From assembly GCA_964456185.1 (NCBI GenBank), contig CAYVZZ010000008.1:1-40073 (forward strand): a DNA stretch of 40,073 nt, given 5' to 3'. Made by a program: the position numbers and the translations under genes. Source of the DNA: CAYVZZ01 sp964456185. GTDB taxonomy: Bacteria; Pseudomonadota; Gammaproteobacteria; Pseudomonadales; Alcanivoracaceae. The notes under the pieces are model-generated. The model had not been told where the DNA came from. It worked only from the letters and a program-made list of their open reading frames with translations, and did no database searches. Positions 25,319-33,401 of the stretch are shown here, in pieces; within the stretch, counting starts at the first letter, position 1, and every line of letters begins with the position of its first letter.

Positions 25319-25320
25319 CC

Positions 25321-25380
25321 NNNNNNNNNNCCCCCCACCCACCCCCACCCCCCCCTCGCGCCCCGCCCCCCCCCCCCCCG
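25321..25380. other. Assembly gap with C-rich artefact
   Basis: Ten N characters (25321-25330) are followed by about 50 bases that are nearly all C. This resembles the tract after the first gap and is unlike the rest of the window. I treat it as poor sequence. Coding resumes with the tail of the membrane protein gene at 25398. Confidence 0.85.
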
Positions 25381-25397
25381 ACACACCGGCGTCTTTA

Positions 25398-26060
25398 TCA
25401 CTGCACCCCAAATCCCAGGGTGCCGTAATACACGGCGAAGAAATGACAGGTACTGCCGCCCAACACAAACAAATGCCAGATGGCATGATTGAAGGGAATT
25501 TTCTTCACCAGGTAAAAGACCACCCCGGCGGTATACACAATGCCCCCTGCCACCAGCAAGCTAATGGCCAAGTCACTCACATGGCTACCCAGTGATGAAG
25601 AAGCAAACACAATTAACCACCCCATCAGCAAGTAAATGCTCACTTGCAAGGCTTTGAAACGGTGCCCAAACACCAGTTGCATGGTGATACCGGCGGCCGC
25701 CAACCCCCAGATGATGCCAAACAGCAACCAACCCGCATCGGCGCGCAAATTGACCAATAAAAATGGCGTATAGGTGCCTGCAATCAATAAGAAAATGGCG
25801 CAATGATCGAGGGTTTTCAGGCGCAGCTTCCATTCCGGATGACGCACCGCATGGTAAATGGTGCTGGCCGAGTAAAGCAGCAACAAGCTAGCACCATAAA
25901 TGCTCACGCTGACAATTTTCCACGGATTGCCCAGCAGGCTGGCTTCCACAATCAACACCACCATGCCCACTACACTCAGCAACGCAGCAATGCCGTGGCT
26001 TAGGCTGTTCATCCACTCTTCTAATGGCGTATAAGGGGCAGCAGCAACTTGGGTTGTCAT
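25398..26060 (-). CDS. trhA: Hemolysin III/PAQR-family membrane protein (TrhA-like)
   Basis: This 220-residue protein has about seven hydrophobic helices and the conserved polar residues of the PAQR/hemolysin III family. These are His22 (LSHGIAALLS), the STIYHAVRH block, Asp85 (TLDHCAIFLLIAGTYTPF), and paired C-terminal histidines (FNHAIWHLFVLGGSTCHF). The fold suggests a metal-dependent membrane hydrolase. The bacterial members have been linked to membrane homeostasis, and the hemolysin name is historical. ATG 26060 is 147 bases from the divergent lipoprotein gene. The C-terminus appears complete despite the nearby gap. Confidence 0.9.
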   Translation of the reverse strand: MTTQVAAAPYTPLEEWMNSLSHGIAALLSVVGMVVLIVEASLLGNPWKIVSVSIYGASLLLLYSASTIYHAVRHPEWKLRLKTLDHCAIFLLIAGTYTPFLLVNLRADAGWLLFGIIWGLAAAGITMQLVFGHRFKALQVSIYLLMGWLIVFASSSLGSHVSDLAISLLVAGGIVYTAGVVFYLVKKIPFNHAIWHLFVLGGSTCHFFAVYYGTLGFGVQ

Positions 26061-26207
26061 GAAAAAATCTCGCTATGAATTAATTGCTAAAAAGGTGATT
26101 ACACCACAGCCTATTATGCATTATGGTATGACTGGGCGTGACAACATCCGCCCTTAGAATACGTCCTTTTGCGGCCATTACAAAAATTTTGCCGAGAATG
26201 TCCTGTC

Positions 26208-26783
26208 ATGAAGCCCGTTTGTCATTTTATGCTGTTAGCTACCCTGCTGTTGGGGGCTTGCCAAAGTCGTCACCCCAGCCAACCAGTGGAGACCGTGGCA
26301 CCAACGTCATCCATAAAGCCACCGGCCTCGCTGGGCCATTGGACATTGCAAGGCAATATCAGCCGTGGCGACGAGTTGGCTGTATACCGTTACACCAACC
26401 CGGCCGATAATCACGATGTGATTAATGTAAGCGTGTATCCACTGCCGTCTGGCTGGCAGCGTTTTGGCAAGGAACAAGCATTGCTGCGCCATTTCGGCAC
26501 CATGGTGCAGGAATTCGCCTCAAATGCACAAGAGAATTACCAAGCCAGTCGCGTGGACATGACCCACCAGCCGTTGTATGTCGACCAATCCGGCACGCCG
26601 GTTATTGATAGTCGTTTTGTGTCCACCTTCCCAGACGACAGCCAACGGGTGACTTTGATCTCGCTCACCTTACTGCGCCAACATTTCGTACGCTTGTCGG
26701 TCACCACCACACCGGATAAGGCCAATGACTTGGCAGCCAACCTGCCCCGTTTGCATCGAGCCTTGGCTCAGGCGATGCGATAA
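26208..26783 (+). CDS. Lipoprotein of unknown function
   Basis: This 191-residue protein starts at ATG 26208, which gives a compact lipoprotein signal: a short basic start, hydrophobic core, and LLLGAC with the modified Cys at residue 18. A longer reading from 26169 would bury the signal. No Asp follows the Cys, so outer-membrane sorting is expected. The mature part starts with a Pro/Ser/Thr-rich linker, then a soluble domain of about 140 residues with alternating hydrophobic strands (DVINVSVYPLP, RVTLISLTLL, FVRLSVTTTP). I do not recognise the family. It lies between trhA and an esterase gene, and no functional link is evident. Confidence 0.8.
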   Translation: MKPVCHFMLLATLLLGACQSRHPSQPVETVAPTSSIKPPASLGHWTLQGNISRGDELAVYRYTNPADNHDVINVSVYPLPSGWQRFGKEQALLRHFGTMVQEFASNAQENYQASRVDMTHQPLYVDQSGTPVIDSRFVSTFPDDSQRVTLISLTLLRQHFVRLSVTTTPDKANDLAANLPRLHRALAQAMR

Positions 26784-26875
26784 CGCATCAAGTCAGAAAG
26801 TGCCAAACGGCAGTTGACGCATTGTTGCCCGTTAACTGGCTGACTACACTGCAATCCCCTGTTTTGGAGATTGCT

Positions 26876-27775
26876 ATGGTCAGCTTGTCAGCTTTTTTAC
26901 TGAAACAATTTGCCCGTCGTACCATCAAACGTGATGGGCTGAGCGGTGAAGCCTTAGTAAAACACATGCGCCGTAGCATGAATGCCGCCCAGCCGCAGCT
27001 GGTTCCCCGTGGTGTTCAAGTCAACCGTTTTCATCATGGCGCGCTTAACGGCTCTTATATCAGCACCACCAAGCCCAGCCTGACAATTCTTTATTTGCAT
27101 GGCGGCGGCTTTATTGCGGGACGGCCACAAACCTATCACAACTTGGCGGGTCGCCTTGCCAAGGCGTTGAATGCGGAAGTGTATATTCCCGATTATCCGC
27201 TAGCTCCCGAGCACCCTTTTCCGGCTGGCGTTGAAGCCTGCTTTTCGCTGTACCGTCATTTACTGGAAGATTTGAACGTTGATCCCGAGAATTTTGTTGT
27301 AATGGGCGATTCGGCCGGTGGCGGGCTGACATTTGCCACCTTGCTCAATGCCAAGCAGCACCAGTTGCCTTGGCCACGTTGTAGCGTGACCTTGTCACCG
27401 GCGGTGAATATTCGTAGCGAAGACAGTAGCGTTGACGACAATAACGCCACTGACGTTATGTTGAGCGCCGACATGATTCACAATATTCCCCCTATTTATG
27501 CCGACAAAAGTCACTGGGATAATCCGTTAGTCTCGCCCATTTTGGGCGACTACACGGGCTGCACACCGGTGTTTATTAGTAGCTGCAGCGATGAATGCCT
27601 ATATGGCAGTGATAAGAAAATGGCACACCGTCTACGCCAACAGAAGGTGAAAGTGCGTTGGGTGGAAAGAGCAGGTCTGTTTCATGTGTGGCCGATCTTC
27701 CTGCCTTGGCTAAAAGAGGCACGCGAAGATTTCCACAAAATAGTCGATTTTATTCGTCACCCTAATAAGCTGTAA
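26876..27775 (+). CDS. Alpha/beta hydrolase, hormone-sensitive lipase family
   Basis: This 299-residue serine esterase is of the bacterial HSL group (family IV). The oxyanion motif HGGG is at 75-78 (YLHGGGFIAG), and the nucleophile elbow GDSAGG has Ser146. The acid is probably Asp239 (SSCSDECL) and the base His270 (AGLFHVWPIF). ATG 26876 is supported by GGAG at 26866-26869; an upstream TTG at 26822 lacks a site. The N-terminus is slightly hydrophobic but not a clear signal peptide. Family members hydrolyse short-chain acyl esters, and the natural substrate here cannot be told. It ends 13 bases from the convergent aceF. Confidence 0.88.
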   Translation: MVSLSAFLLKQFARRTIKRDGLSGEALVKHMRRSMNAAQPQLVPRGVQVNRFHHGALNGSYISTTKPSLTILYLHGGGFIAGRPQTYHNLAGRLAKALNAEVYIPDYPLAPEHPFPAGVEACFSLYRHLLEDLNVDPENFVVMGDSAGGGLTFATLLNAKQHQLPWPRCSVTLSPAVNIRSEDSSVDDNNATDVMLSADMIHNIPPIYADKSHWDNPLVSPILGDYTGCTPVFISSCSDECLYGSDKKMAHRLRQQKVKVRWVERAGLFHVWPIFLPWLKEAREDFHKIVDFIRHPNKL

Positions 27776-27794
27776 CCGCGCCACACGGCTACAG
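27770..27794. terminator. Hairpin shared by convergent esterase and aceF stop codons
   Basis: CTGTA-A-CCG (27770-27778) pairs with CGG-C-TACAG (27786-27794) with one internal mismatch. It spans the esterase TAA (27773-27775) and the aceF stop (27789-27791). This mirrors the structure at 9609-9629 between yacG and argF. There is no T-run, so bidirectional 3'-end protection is a fair alternative to termination. Confidence 0.45.
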
Positions 27795-29099
27795 CAACAA
27801 GCGACGGATATCATTCAACTGTTCATGCAAGTAAACCACAAAGCGTGCCGCATCGGCACCGTCGATTACCCGATGGTCATAGGATAATGACAAGGGCAAC
27901 ATCAGTCGTGGCTGGAACGCATCATCTTGCCACACGGGGCGGATTTGCGCTCGGCTGATGCCCAAAATCGCGACTTGTGGCCAGTTGACCAAGGGCGTAA
28001 AGGCGGTGCCACCGATACCGCCCAACGACGACAAGGTAAAGCTGGCACCTTCCATGTCGCTTGGGTAAAGCGCTTTATTGCGTGCCTTCTCGGCCAAATC
28101 GGCCACACCGCCAGCCAGTTGGCGCACGCCGAGTTTGTCGGCGTCTTTTAACACCGGCACCAGTAAGCCGCGTTCCGTATCGACGGCAAAACCAAGGTGC
28201 GTGTAGTGCTTCATGATCAGCTGTTGTCCATCGGGACTAAGCGAGGCATTGAAGCGCGGAAACTCGATTAGTGCAGCCACCACCGCTTTTGCCACAAAGG
28301 CCAACAACGTCAGCTTGGTATCGGGGCGGCGCTGGTTTTCTGCCTTACGGAATGCCTCTAATTCGGTGATATCCACTTCTTCATGCTGGGTGACTTGCGG
28401 GATGGTTTGCCAGCCCTGCTGCAAGTGCTGAGCGGCGGTGCGTTGTAGCCGACTGGTGGGCACGGCTTCTACTTCACCATAGCGACTAAAGTCGATCACC
28501 GGCAAGCGGCCATTGCCGCTGCTGCCCGCTTGGTTTGCCACATGGGCGTATACATCTTCTTTGGTGATGCGCCCATTATTCCCGGATGTGTGAGTGATTG
28601 CCGCTAGGTCGATTTGCATCTGGCGGGCGAGTTTGCGAACCGCGGGACCGGCATGAACGGCCGATGTCGTTGCCGAGGCGGTTTCCGGTGTGGTTGTCGG
28701 CGCAGGTTGCGCCGAGATGGCTGGCGTTGTTTTCTCTGGCTGTGGGGTCACTGGTTTTGGTGCAGGCTCAGATTCGCTATCGTCTATCGGATTGAACTCT
28801 GACTCTTCAACCGTTTCCGTTTCATCATTTTCGGCTTCGGTCGACTCTGCCGTGTTTGACTCTGCTGTGTCCAACTCCAGCAGCGCATCGCCCATGTGGA
28901 CTTGATCACCCACTTTGACACTCAGCGACAAGACTTTGCCCGCCAACGGCGATGGCACCTCGACACTGGCCTTGGCCGATTCCAGGGTCACCAAGCTGTC
29001 TTCCTCAGCTAGGGTATCGCCCACGGCCACCAGTATTTCAATGACATCCACCGCATCTTCCGTGCCAATGTCGGGCACCTTGACGGTTTCTTTAGCCAT
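27789..29099 (-). CDS. aceF: Pyruvate dehydrogenase E2, dihydrolipoamide acetyltransferase
   Basis: This 436-residue E2 core of the pyruvate dehydrogenase complex has one N-terminal lipoyl domain with Lys43 in LESAKASVEVP. An acidic, then Pro/Ala/Thr-rich linker spans about 85-150, followed by a subunit-binding domain (about 153-190, AVRKLARQMQIDL) and the acetyltransferase domain. The catalytic HxxxD is in SYDHRVIDGADA (His409, Asp413). E. coli has three lipoyl domains, and a single one is also found in other gammaproteobacteria. AAGGAG precedes the ATG, and the gene lies 10 bases after aceE. No E3 (lpd) gene follows. Confidence 0.95.
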   Translation of the reverse strand: MAKETVKVPDIGTEDAVDVIEILVAVGDTLAEEDSLVTLESAKASVEVPSPLAGKVLSLSVKVGDQVHMGDALLELDTAESNTAESTEAENDETETVEESEFNPIDDSESEPAPKPVTPQPEKTTPAISAQPAPTTTPETASATTSAVHAGPAVRKLARQMQIDLAAITHTSGNNGRITKEDVYAHVANQAGSSGNGRLPVIDFSRYGEVEAVPTSRLQRTAAQHLQQGWQTIPQVTQHEEVDITELEAFRKAENQRRPDTKLTLLAFVAKAVVAALIEFPRFNASLSPDGQQLIMKHYTHLGFAVDTERGLLVPVLKDADKLGVRQLAGGVADLAEKARNKALYPSDMEGASFTLSSLGGIGGTAFTPLVNWPQVAILGISRAQIRPVWQDDAFQPRLMLPLSLSYDHRVIDGADAARFVVYLHEQLNDIRRLLL

Positions 29100-29109
29100 G
29101 GCGCACTCC

Positions 29110-31785
29110 TTACTCTTCTGGTGGATAGCCTTTGTCGGGATCGATTTGGTAGCGTTTTATGGCATCTTTCACGGTTTTGATCGGCAGGTCGCCCTGCTTC
29201 ACCAGCTGATGAATGGCGGCCAAGGCTACGAAGTAACGGTCTACCTCAAAGAAATGCCGCAATGCTTCGCGGGTATCACTGCGACCAAAGCCATCAGTGC
29301 CCAAGCTATAAAAAGGCGCTTTCAACCAAGGGGTTATCTGGTTGGGCAGGGTTTTCACATAATCACTGGCCGCGATGATCGGCCCCGGTTGGTTATCGAG
29401 ACATTGAGACAGCCAACTTTGTGGTGCCTTACGGCCAGGGTGCAATAAGGCTTCATGGTCGCAACGCTGGGCATCACGCTGCAGCTCGGTGTAGCTGGTG
29501 ACACTCCAGACATCGGCTTTGATGTCGTAATCCGTTTCCAGCAGCTCGGCGGCGGCCTCGACTTCCCGTAAAATGGTGCCGCTACCCAAGAGCTGAACGC
29601 GTCGCGTTTTGCGCCGCCCACTGGCTTTTCGTAAGCGGTACATGCCCTTAATAATGCCCTTCTCTGCGCCTTTGGGCAGCGGCGCGTGCACGTAATTTTC
29701 ATTCATGATGGTGAGGTAATAGAACACGTCTTGTTGCTGTTCAAGCATGCGTTTTAAGCCATCTTGCACGATAACCGCCAGCTCATAGGCGTAGGCCGGA
29801 TCATAGCTCATGCAATTAGGGATGGCAGAAAACATCAAGAGGTTATGGCCGTCTTGGTGCTGCAGCCCCTCACCGTTCAAGGTGGTGCGCCCGGAGGTGC
29901 CCCCCAACAGAAAACCGCGCGCTTTAATGTCACCGGAGGCCCAGCAAAAATCTCCTACCCGCTGGTAACCGAACATGGAGTAATAAAGATAAAACGGCAC
30001 CATTTCCAAGTCGTTATTGCTGTAACTGGTAGCGCAGGCCATCCAGGCAGCAATGGAGCCAGCCTCGGTGATGCCCTGCTCCAAGATACGGCCTTTTTTG
30101 TCTTCGCGGTAATACATCATCTGACCGGCATCTTCCGGCTCATATTTCTGGCCTACCGACGAATAAATGGCCAGCTGGCGAAATAGCCCTTCCATACCGA
30201 AAGTTCGTGCTTCATCCGGCACAATGGGGACAATTCGTGGGCCAATTGCTTCATCTTTCAACAGACCACCCAGCATGCGAACAAACGCCATGGTGGTGGA
30301 AATAGGCCGATCATTGCTGCCCTCAGATATAAACGGCTCAAAGGTCGACAAGGGCGGCGCTTTTAACGGATGGCTGGCCTTTTGTCGGCGTTGTGGAAGA
30401 TAACCGCCCAGCTGTCGTCGACGCTCCTGCAAATAGCGAATTTCCGGGCTGTTGTCTGCGGGCCGATAAAATGGCACATCATCCAGCTCGCTGTCTTTGA
30501 TGGGGATGTCAAAGCGGTCACGGAAGGCTTTGAGGCTCTCGAAATCGAGCTTTTTCAACTGATGCGTCTTGTTAGTGGCCTCGCCAATACCCGTGCCATA
30601 GCCTTTTACGGTTTTCGCCAGAATCACCGTGGGACGCCCCTTGTGATTTACGGCGGCGTGATAGGCGGCGTAGACTTTAAACGGATCATGGCCTCCGCGA
30701 TTGAGGTGATAGATTTCCTCATCACTCATGTCCGCGACCATGGCAGCGAGCTCGGGGTATTTTCCAAAGAAATGCTCGCGTGTGTAAGCGCCGCCTTTTT
30801 TCTTGCAGGCTTGATACTCGCCATCGACGACTTCTTCCATGCGCCCGCGCAGCATGCCTTGCTCGTCTTTGGCCAACAACGGATCCCAGCGCCGCCCCCA
30901 AATGACTTTAATGACATTCCAGCCAGCCCCCCGAAAAATGCCTTCCAGTTCCTGAATCACCTTGCCGTTGCCACGCACCGGACCATCTAGCCGCTGCAGG
31001 TTGCAATTGACCACGAAGGTGAGATTATCTAATCCTTCACGACCGGCCAGATCCAGCGCGCCGATGGATTCTGGCTCGTCCATCTCGCCATCACCCAAAA
31101 ACGCCCAGACACGGCGCTGCTGATTGGGCAGCAACTCCTGATTTTCCAAATAGCGCATGATGTGCGCTTGATAGATGGCCTGCATGGGGCCCAGCCCAAC
31201 GGACACGGTGGGAAATTGCCAGAAATCGGGCATCAAATGGGGATGCGGATAGGATGACAAGCCAATTCCTGCACCAGCAGATTCGCGACGAAAGTGTTCC
31301 AGTTGCGACTCGCTTAGCCGCCCTTCCAAAAAGGCGCGGGCGTAAACGCCGGGAGAAGAATGCCCCTGAAAGTAAACCAAGTCACCGAGAAAATCTTCGG
31401 TGGCACCGCGGAAAAAATAGTTAAAGCCGATTTCATAGAGGGTGGCGCAAGAGGCAAAGGTGGCAATGTGTCCGCCGATGCCATGAAAACTTTCGTTGGC
31501 ACGCATCACCATGGCGAGTGCATTCCATCGCACTAGCGAGCGGATGCGGCGCTCCATGAACATGTCGCCGGGCAGCGGGGCTTCTTTGTCGGGCGGAATG
31601 GTATTGACGTAAGGCGTGTGCAGATGTGGGTAGGAGTATCCACCCACTTGCGCTTGCTCGGTGAGGCGTTTCAGCAACCAGGCGGCGCGTTCGTGACCGG
31701 CTTCGCGTACCACCGAGTTTAGCGCCTCGCGCCATTCGTGTGTCTCTTGCGGATCTGTATCGTCAAAAAATTCTTTGATGGCCAT
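29110..31785 (-). CDS. aceE: Pyruvate dehydrogenase E1, homodimeric type
   Basis: This 891-residue thiamine-diphosphate enzyme decarboxylates pyruvate and acetylates the E2 lipoyl group. The ThDP/Mg motif starts at GDGEMDEPES (231-240) and closes in VVNCNLQRLDG. The N-terminus (DPQETHEWREALNSVV) and length match the single-chain E1 of gammaproteobacteria, as opposed to the alpha/beta type. An AAAGGA ribosome site lies before ATG 31785. It is the first gene of aceE-aceF. A promoter and palindrome upstream (31891-31921) are the likely control point. Confidence 0.96.
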   Translation of the reverse strand: MAIKEFFDDTDPQETHEWREALNSVVREAGHERAAWLLKRLTEQAQVGGYSYPHLHTPYVNTIPPDKEAPLPGDMFMERRIRSLVRWNALAMVMRANESFHGIGGHIATFASCATLYEIGFNYFFRGATEDFLGDLVYFQGHSSPGVYARAFLEGRLSESQLEHFRRESAGAGIGLSSYPHPHLMPDFWQFPTVSVGLGPMQAIYQAHIMRYLENQELLPNQQRRVWAFLGDGEMDEPESIGALDLAGREGLDNLTFVVNCNLQRLDGPVRGNGKVIQELEGIFRGAGWNVIKVIWGRRWDPLLAKDEQGMLRGRMEEVVDGEYQACKKKGGAYTREHFFGKYPELAAMVADMSDEEIYHLNRGGHDPFKVYAAYHAAVNHKGRPTVILAKTVKGYGTGIGEATNKTHQLKKLDFESLKAFRDRFDIPIKDSELDDVPFYRPADNSPEIRYLQERRRQLGGYLPQRRQKASHPLKAPPLSTFEPFISEGSNDRPISTTMAFVRMLGGLLKDEAIGPRIVPIVPDEARTFGMEGLFRQLAIYSSVGQKYEPEDAGQMMYYREDKKGRILEQGITEAGSIAAWMACATSYSNNDLEMVPFYLYYSMFGYQRVGDFCWASGDIKARGFLLGGTSGRTTLNGEGLQHQDGHNLLMFSAIPNCMSYDPAYAYELAVIVQDGLKRMLEQQQDVFYYLTIMNENYVHAPLPKGAEKGIIKGMYRLRKASGRRKTRRVQLLGSGTILREVEAAAELLETDYDIKADVWSVTSYTELQRDAQRCDHEALLHPGRKAPQSWLSQCLDNQPGPIIAASDYVKTLPNQITPWLKAPFYSLGTDGFGRSDTREALRHFFEVDRYFVALAAIHQLVKQGDLPIKTVKDAIKRYQIDPDKGYPPEE

Positions 31786-31890
31786 GGTCAGCGTCCTTTA
31801 TCGCATCCCGGATAGCCGCCGGATAAGGCTTGCCATCCTTCTTAAGCCAAGTGCCGGATTGCGGGTTGGGCAATCAACGACCCCAGCTCA

Positions 31891-31921
31891 AGTATGCCAC
31901 CAAACGTGACTGGTCAGTCAA
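31891..31921 (-). promoter_or_regulatory. aceEF promoter candidate with overlapping palindromic operator
   Basis: On the minus strand TTGACT (31921-31916) and CATACT (31896-31891) form a promoter with a rather long 19-base spacer. The 14-base dyad TGACTGGTCAGTCA (31907-31920) overlaps the -35. It does not match the PdhR consensus (AATTGGTnnnACCAATT). Its TGACTG/CAGTCA arms look more like TetR-family sites. It lies 15 bases from the der stop codon and about 120 bases from the aceE start. Confidence 0.5.
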
Positions 31922-31935
31922 GTGTTTAGATCAGA

Positions 31936-33324
31936 TTATTTCCGTAGATGTTTGCGTAAGCGCTTGCGCTTTTTCTTTTGGCGCTCGGTGAGCGGGTTTT
32001 TGCGGTCCGCGTAAGGATTGTCGCTCTGCTTGAATTCGAACTGCACAGGTGTGCCTTCCAGTCGCAGGGCATCACGATAGCGATTTTCCAGATAACGCAC
32101 ATAGCTGCCCGGCAACTTGGTGAGGCGCTTGCCATGCACCACAATTAACGGTGGATTACTGCCGCCTTGGTGCGCATAACGCAGCTTGGCACGGAAACGA
32201 CCGGATTGCGGCGGCTGGTGCTCGAAGGTGAAGCGCTCTAGCAGCTTGGTCAGTTTGTTACTACCAAGATCAATAAAGGCGGATTCATGGGCTTTTTCGA
32301 TGAAATCGAATAGCGCGCCGACGCCGGTGCCATGTAATGCAGAGATAGTGTGTACTCGCGCCCAGGGAATAAAGTCGAGACGGCGATCTAACTCACGTTT
32401 CACCGCGTTTTTATGGTCGGCTTCCAGCCCGTCCCATTTGTTTACGGCAATCACCAGCGAACGCCCTGCCCGCAATGCATAGCCCAGCAGGTGCATGTCT
32501 TGCTCGGTGATACCTTCGGTGCCATCAATCACCAACAAAACGATTTGTGTTTTATCGATGGCTTGCAGTGCTTTAATGGCAGAAAACTTTTCTACTGCTT
32601 CGAACACCTTGCCTCGGCGCCTTAAGCCTGCGGTATCGATTAGCGTGTAAGGCACGCCAAAGCGTTCAAAAGGCACACGCACCACATCGCGGGTAGTACC
32701 GGCCATGTCATAAACAACAACACGCTCTTCGCCAAGCATGCGATTCAATAGAGTCGATTTACCGACATTGGGGCGGCCAATAATGGCTACTTTTATGCTG
32801 TCGTCGTCCTCTTCTTCGACGTCCTCGCCATCGGCTTCCATCGGTGGCAAAATCTTGTCGAGTAATTGGCGAATGCCGCGTTTGTGAGCGGCCGCGATGG
32901 CATGCAAGCGCTCAAAGCCCAGCTGATAAAAGTCGGCCAGCGCCACATTTTCATCCAGCCCATCAGTTTTATTAACGACCAGCTCAACCGGCTTTTGCAA
33001 GGTACGCAATTGGCGGGCAATGGATTCATCGGCAGACGTCAGGCCGGCTTTTCCGTCGACCATAAACAGCAGGATATCGGCTTCTTCCATGGCCTGTTTG
33101 GCCTGGGTTGTCATTGGCTGGTCGATGCCATCCAAGTTTTCCCCAATACCGCCGGTATCAATGACGATAAACTGACGGTCATCGAATTGCCCCTGACCGT
33201 ATTGACGGTCGCGAGTCAGCCCGGCGACATCAGCGACAATGGCGTCACGCGTGCGGGTAAATTGGTTGAATAGGGTTGATTTGCCCACGTTGGGGCGACC
33301 CACTAGGGCGATAACCGGTTTCAT
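31936..33324 (-). CDS. der: Ribosome-assembly GTPase Der (EngA)
   Basis: This 462-residue protein has two consecutive GTPase domains, each with a GRPNVGKST P-loop (near residues 8 and 180), DTAG/DTGG switch motifs and NKxD specificity motifs (NKTDG, NKWDG). They are followed by a KH-like domain and a very basic C-terminal tail (RQKKKRKRLRKHLRK). It acts in 50S subunit maturation. ATG 33324 is chosen because the family begins MKPVIALVGRPN; a longer reading to 33405 adds unrelated residues. It is the last gene of the housekeeping series and sits downstream of bamB, as in other gammaproteobacteria. Confidence 0.95.
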   Translation of the reverse strand: MKPVIALVGRPNVGKSTLFNQFTRTRDAIVADVAGLTRDRQYGQGQFDDRQFIVIDTGGIGENLDGIDQPMTTQAKQAMEEADILLFMVDGKAGLTSADESIARQLRTLQKPVELVVNKTDGLDENVALADFYQLGFERLHAIAAAHKRGIRQLLDKILPPMEADGEDVEEEDDDSIKVAIIGRPNVGKSTLLNRMLGEERVVVYDMAGTTRDVVRVPFERFGVPYTLIDTAGLRRRGKVFEAVEKFSAIKALQAIDKTQIVLLVIDGTEGITEQDMHLLGYALRAGRSLVIAVNKWDGLEADHKNAVKRELDRRLDFIPWARVHTISALHGTGVGALFDFIEKAHESAFIDLGSNKLTKLLERFTFEHQPPQSGRFRAKLRYAHQGGSNPPLIVVHGKRLTKLPGSYVRYLENRYRDALRLEGTPVQFEFKQSDNPYADRKNPLTERQKKKRKRLRKHLRK

Positions 33325-33401
33325 GGAAAGAGCCTGTATTAAGTGGCTGTTCAGAGGTTCCTTGACCACTGCCGCTGAGCACGGCAATGGTCTATATGAT
33401 G

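Noticed and set aside
25204..25486. Minus-strand open frames across the second N gap
   Set aside because: They are low-complexity Gly/Arg translations of the C-rich artefact and overlap the real trhA gene.
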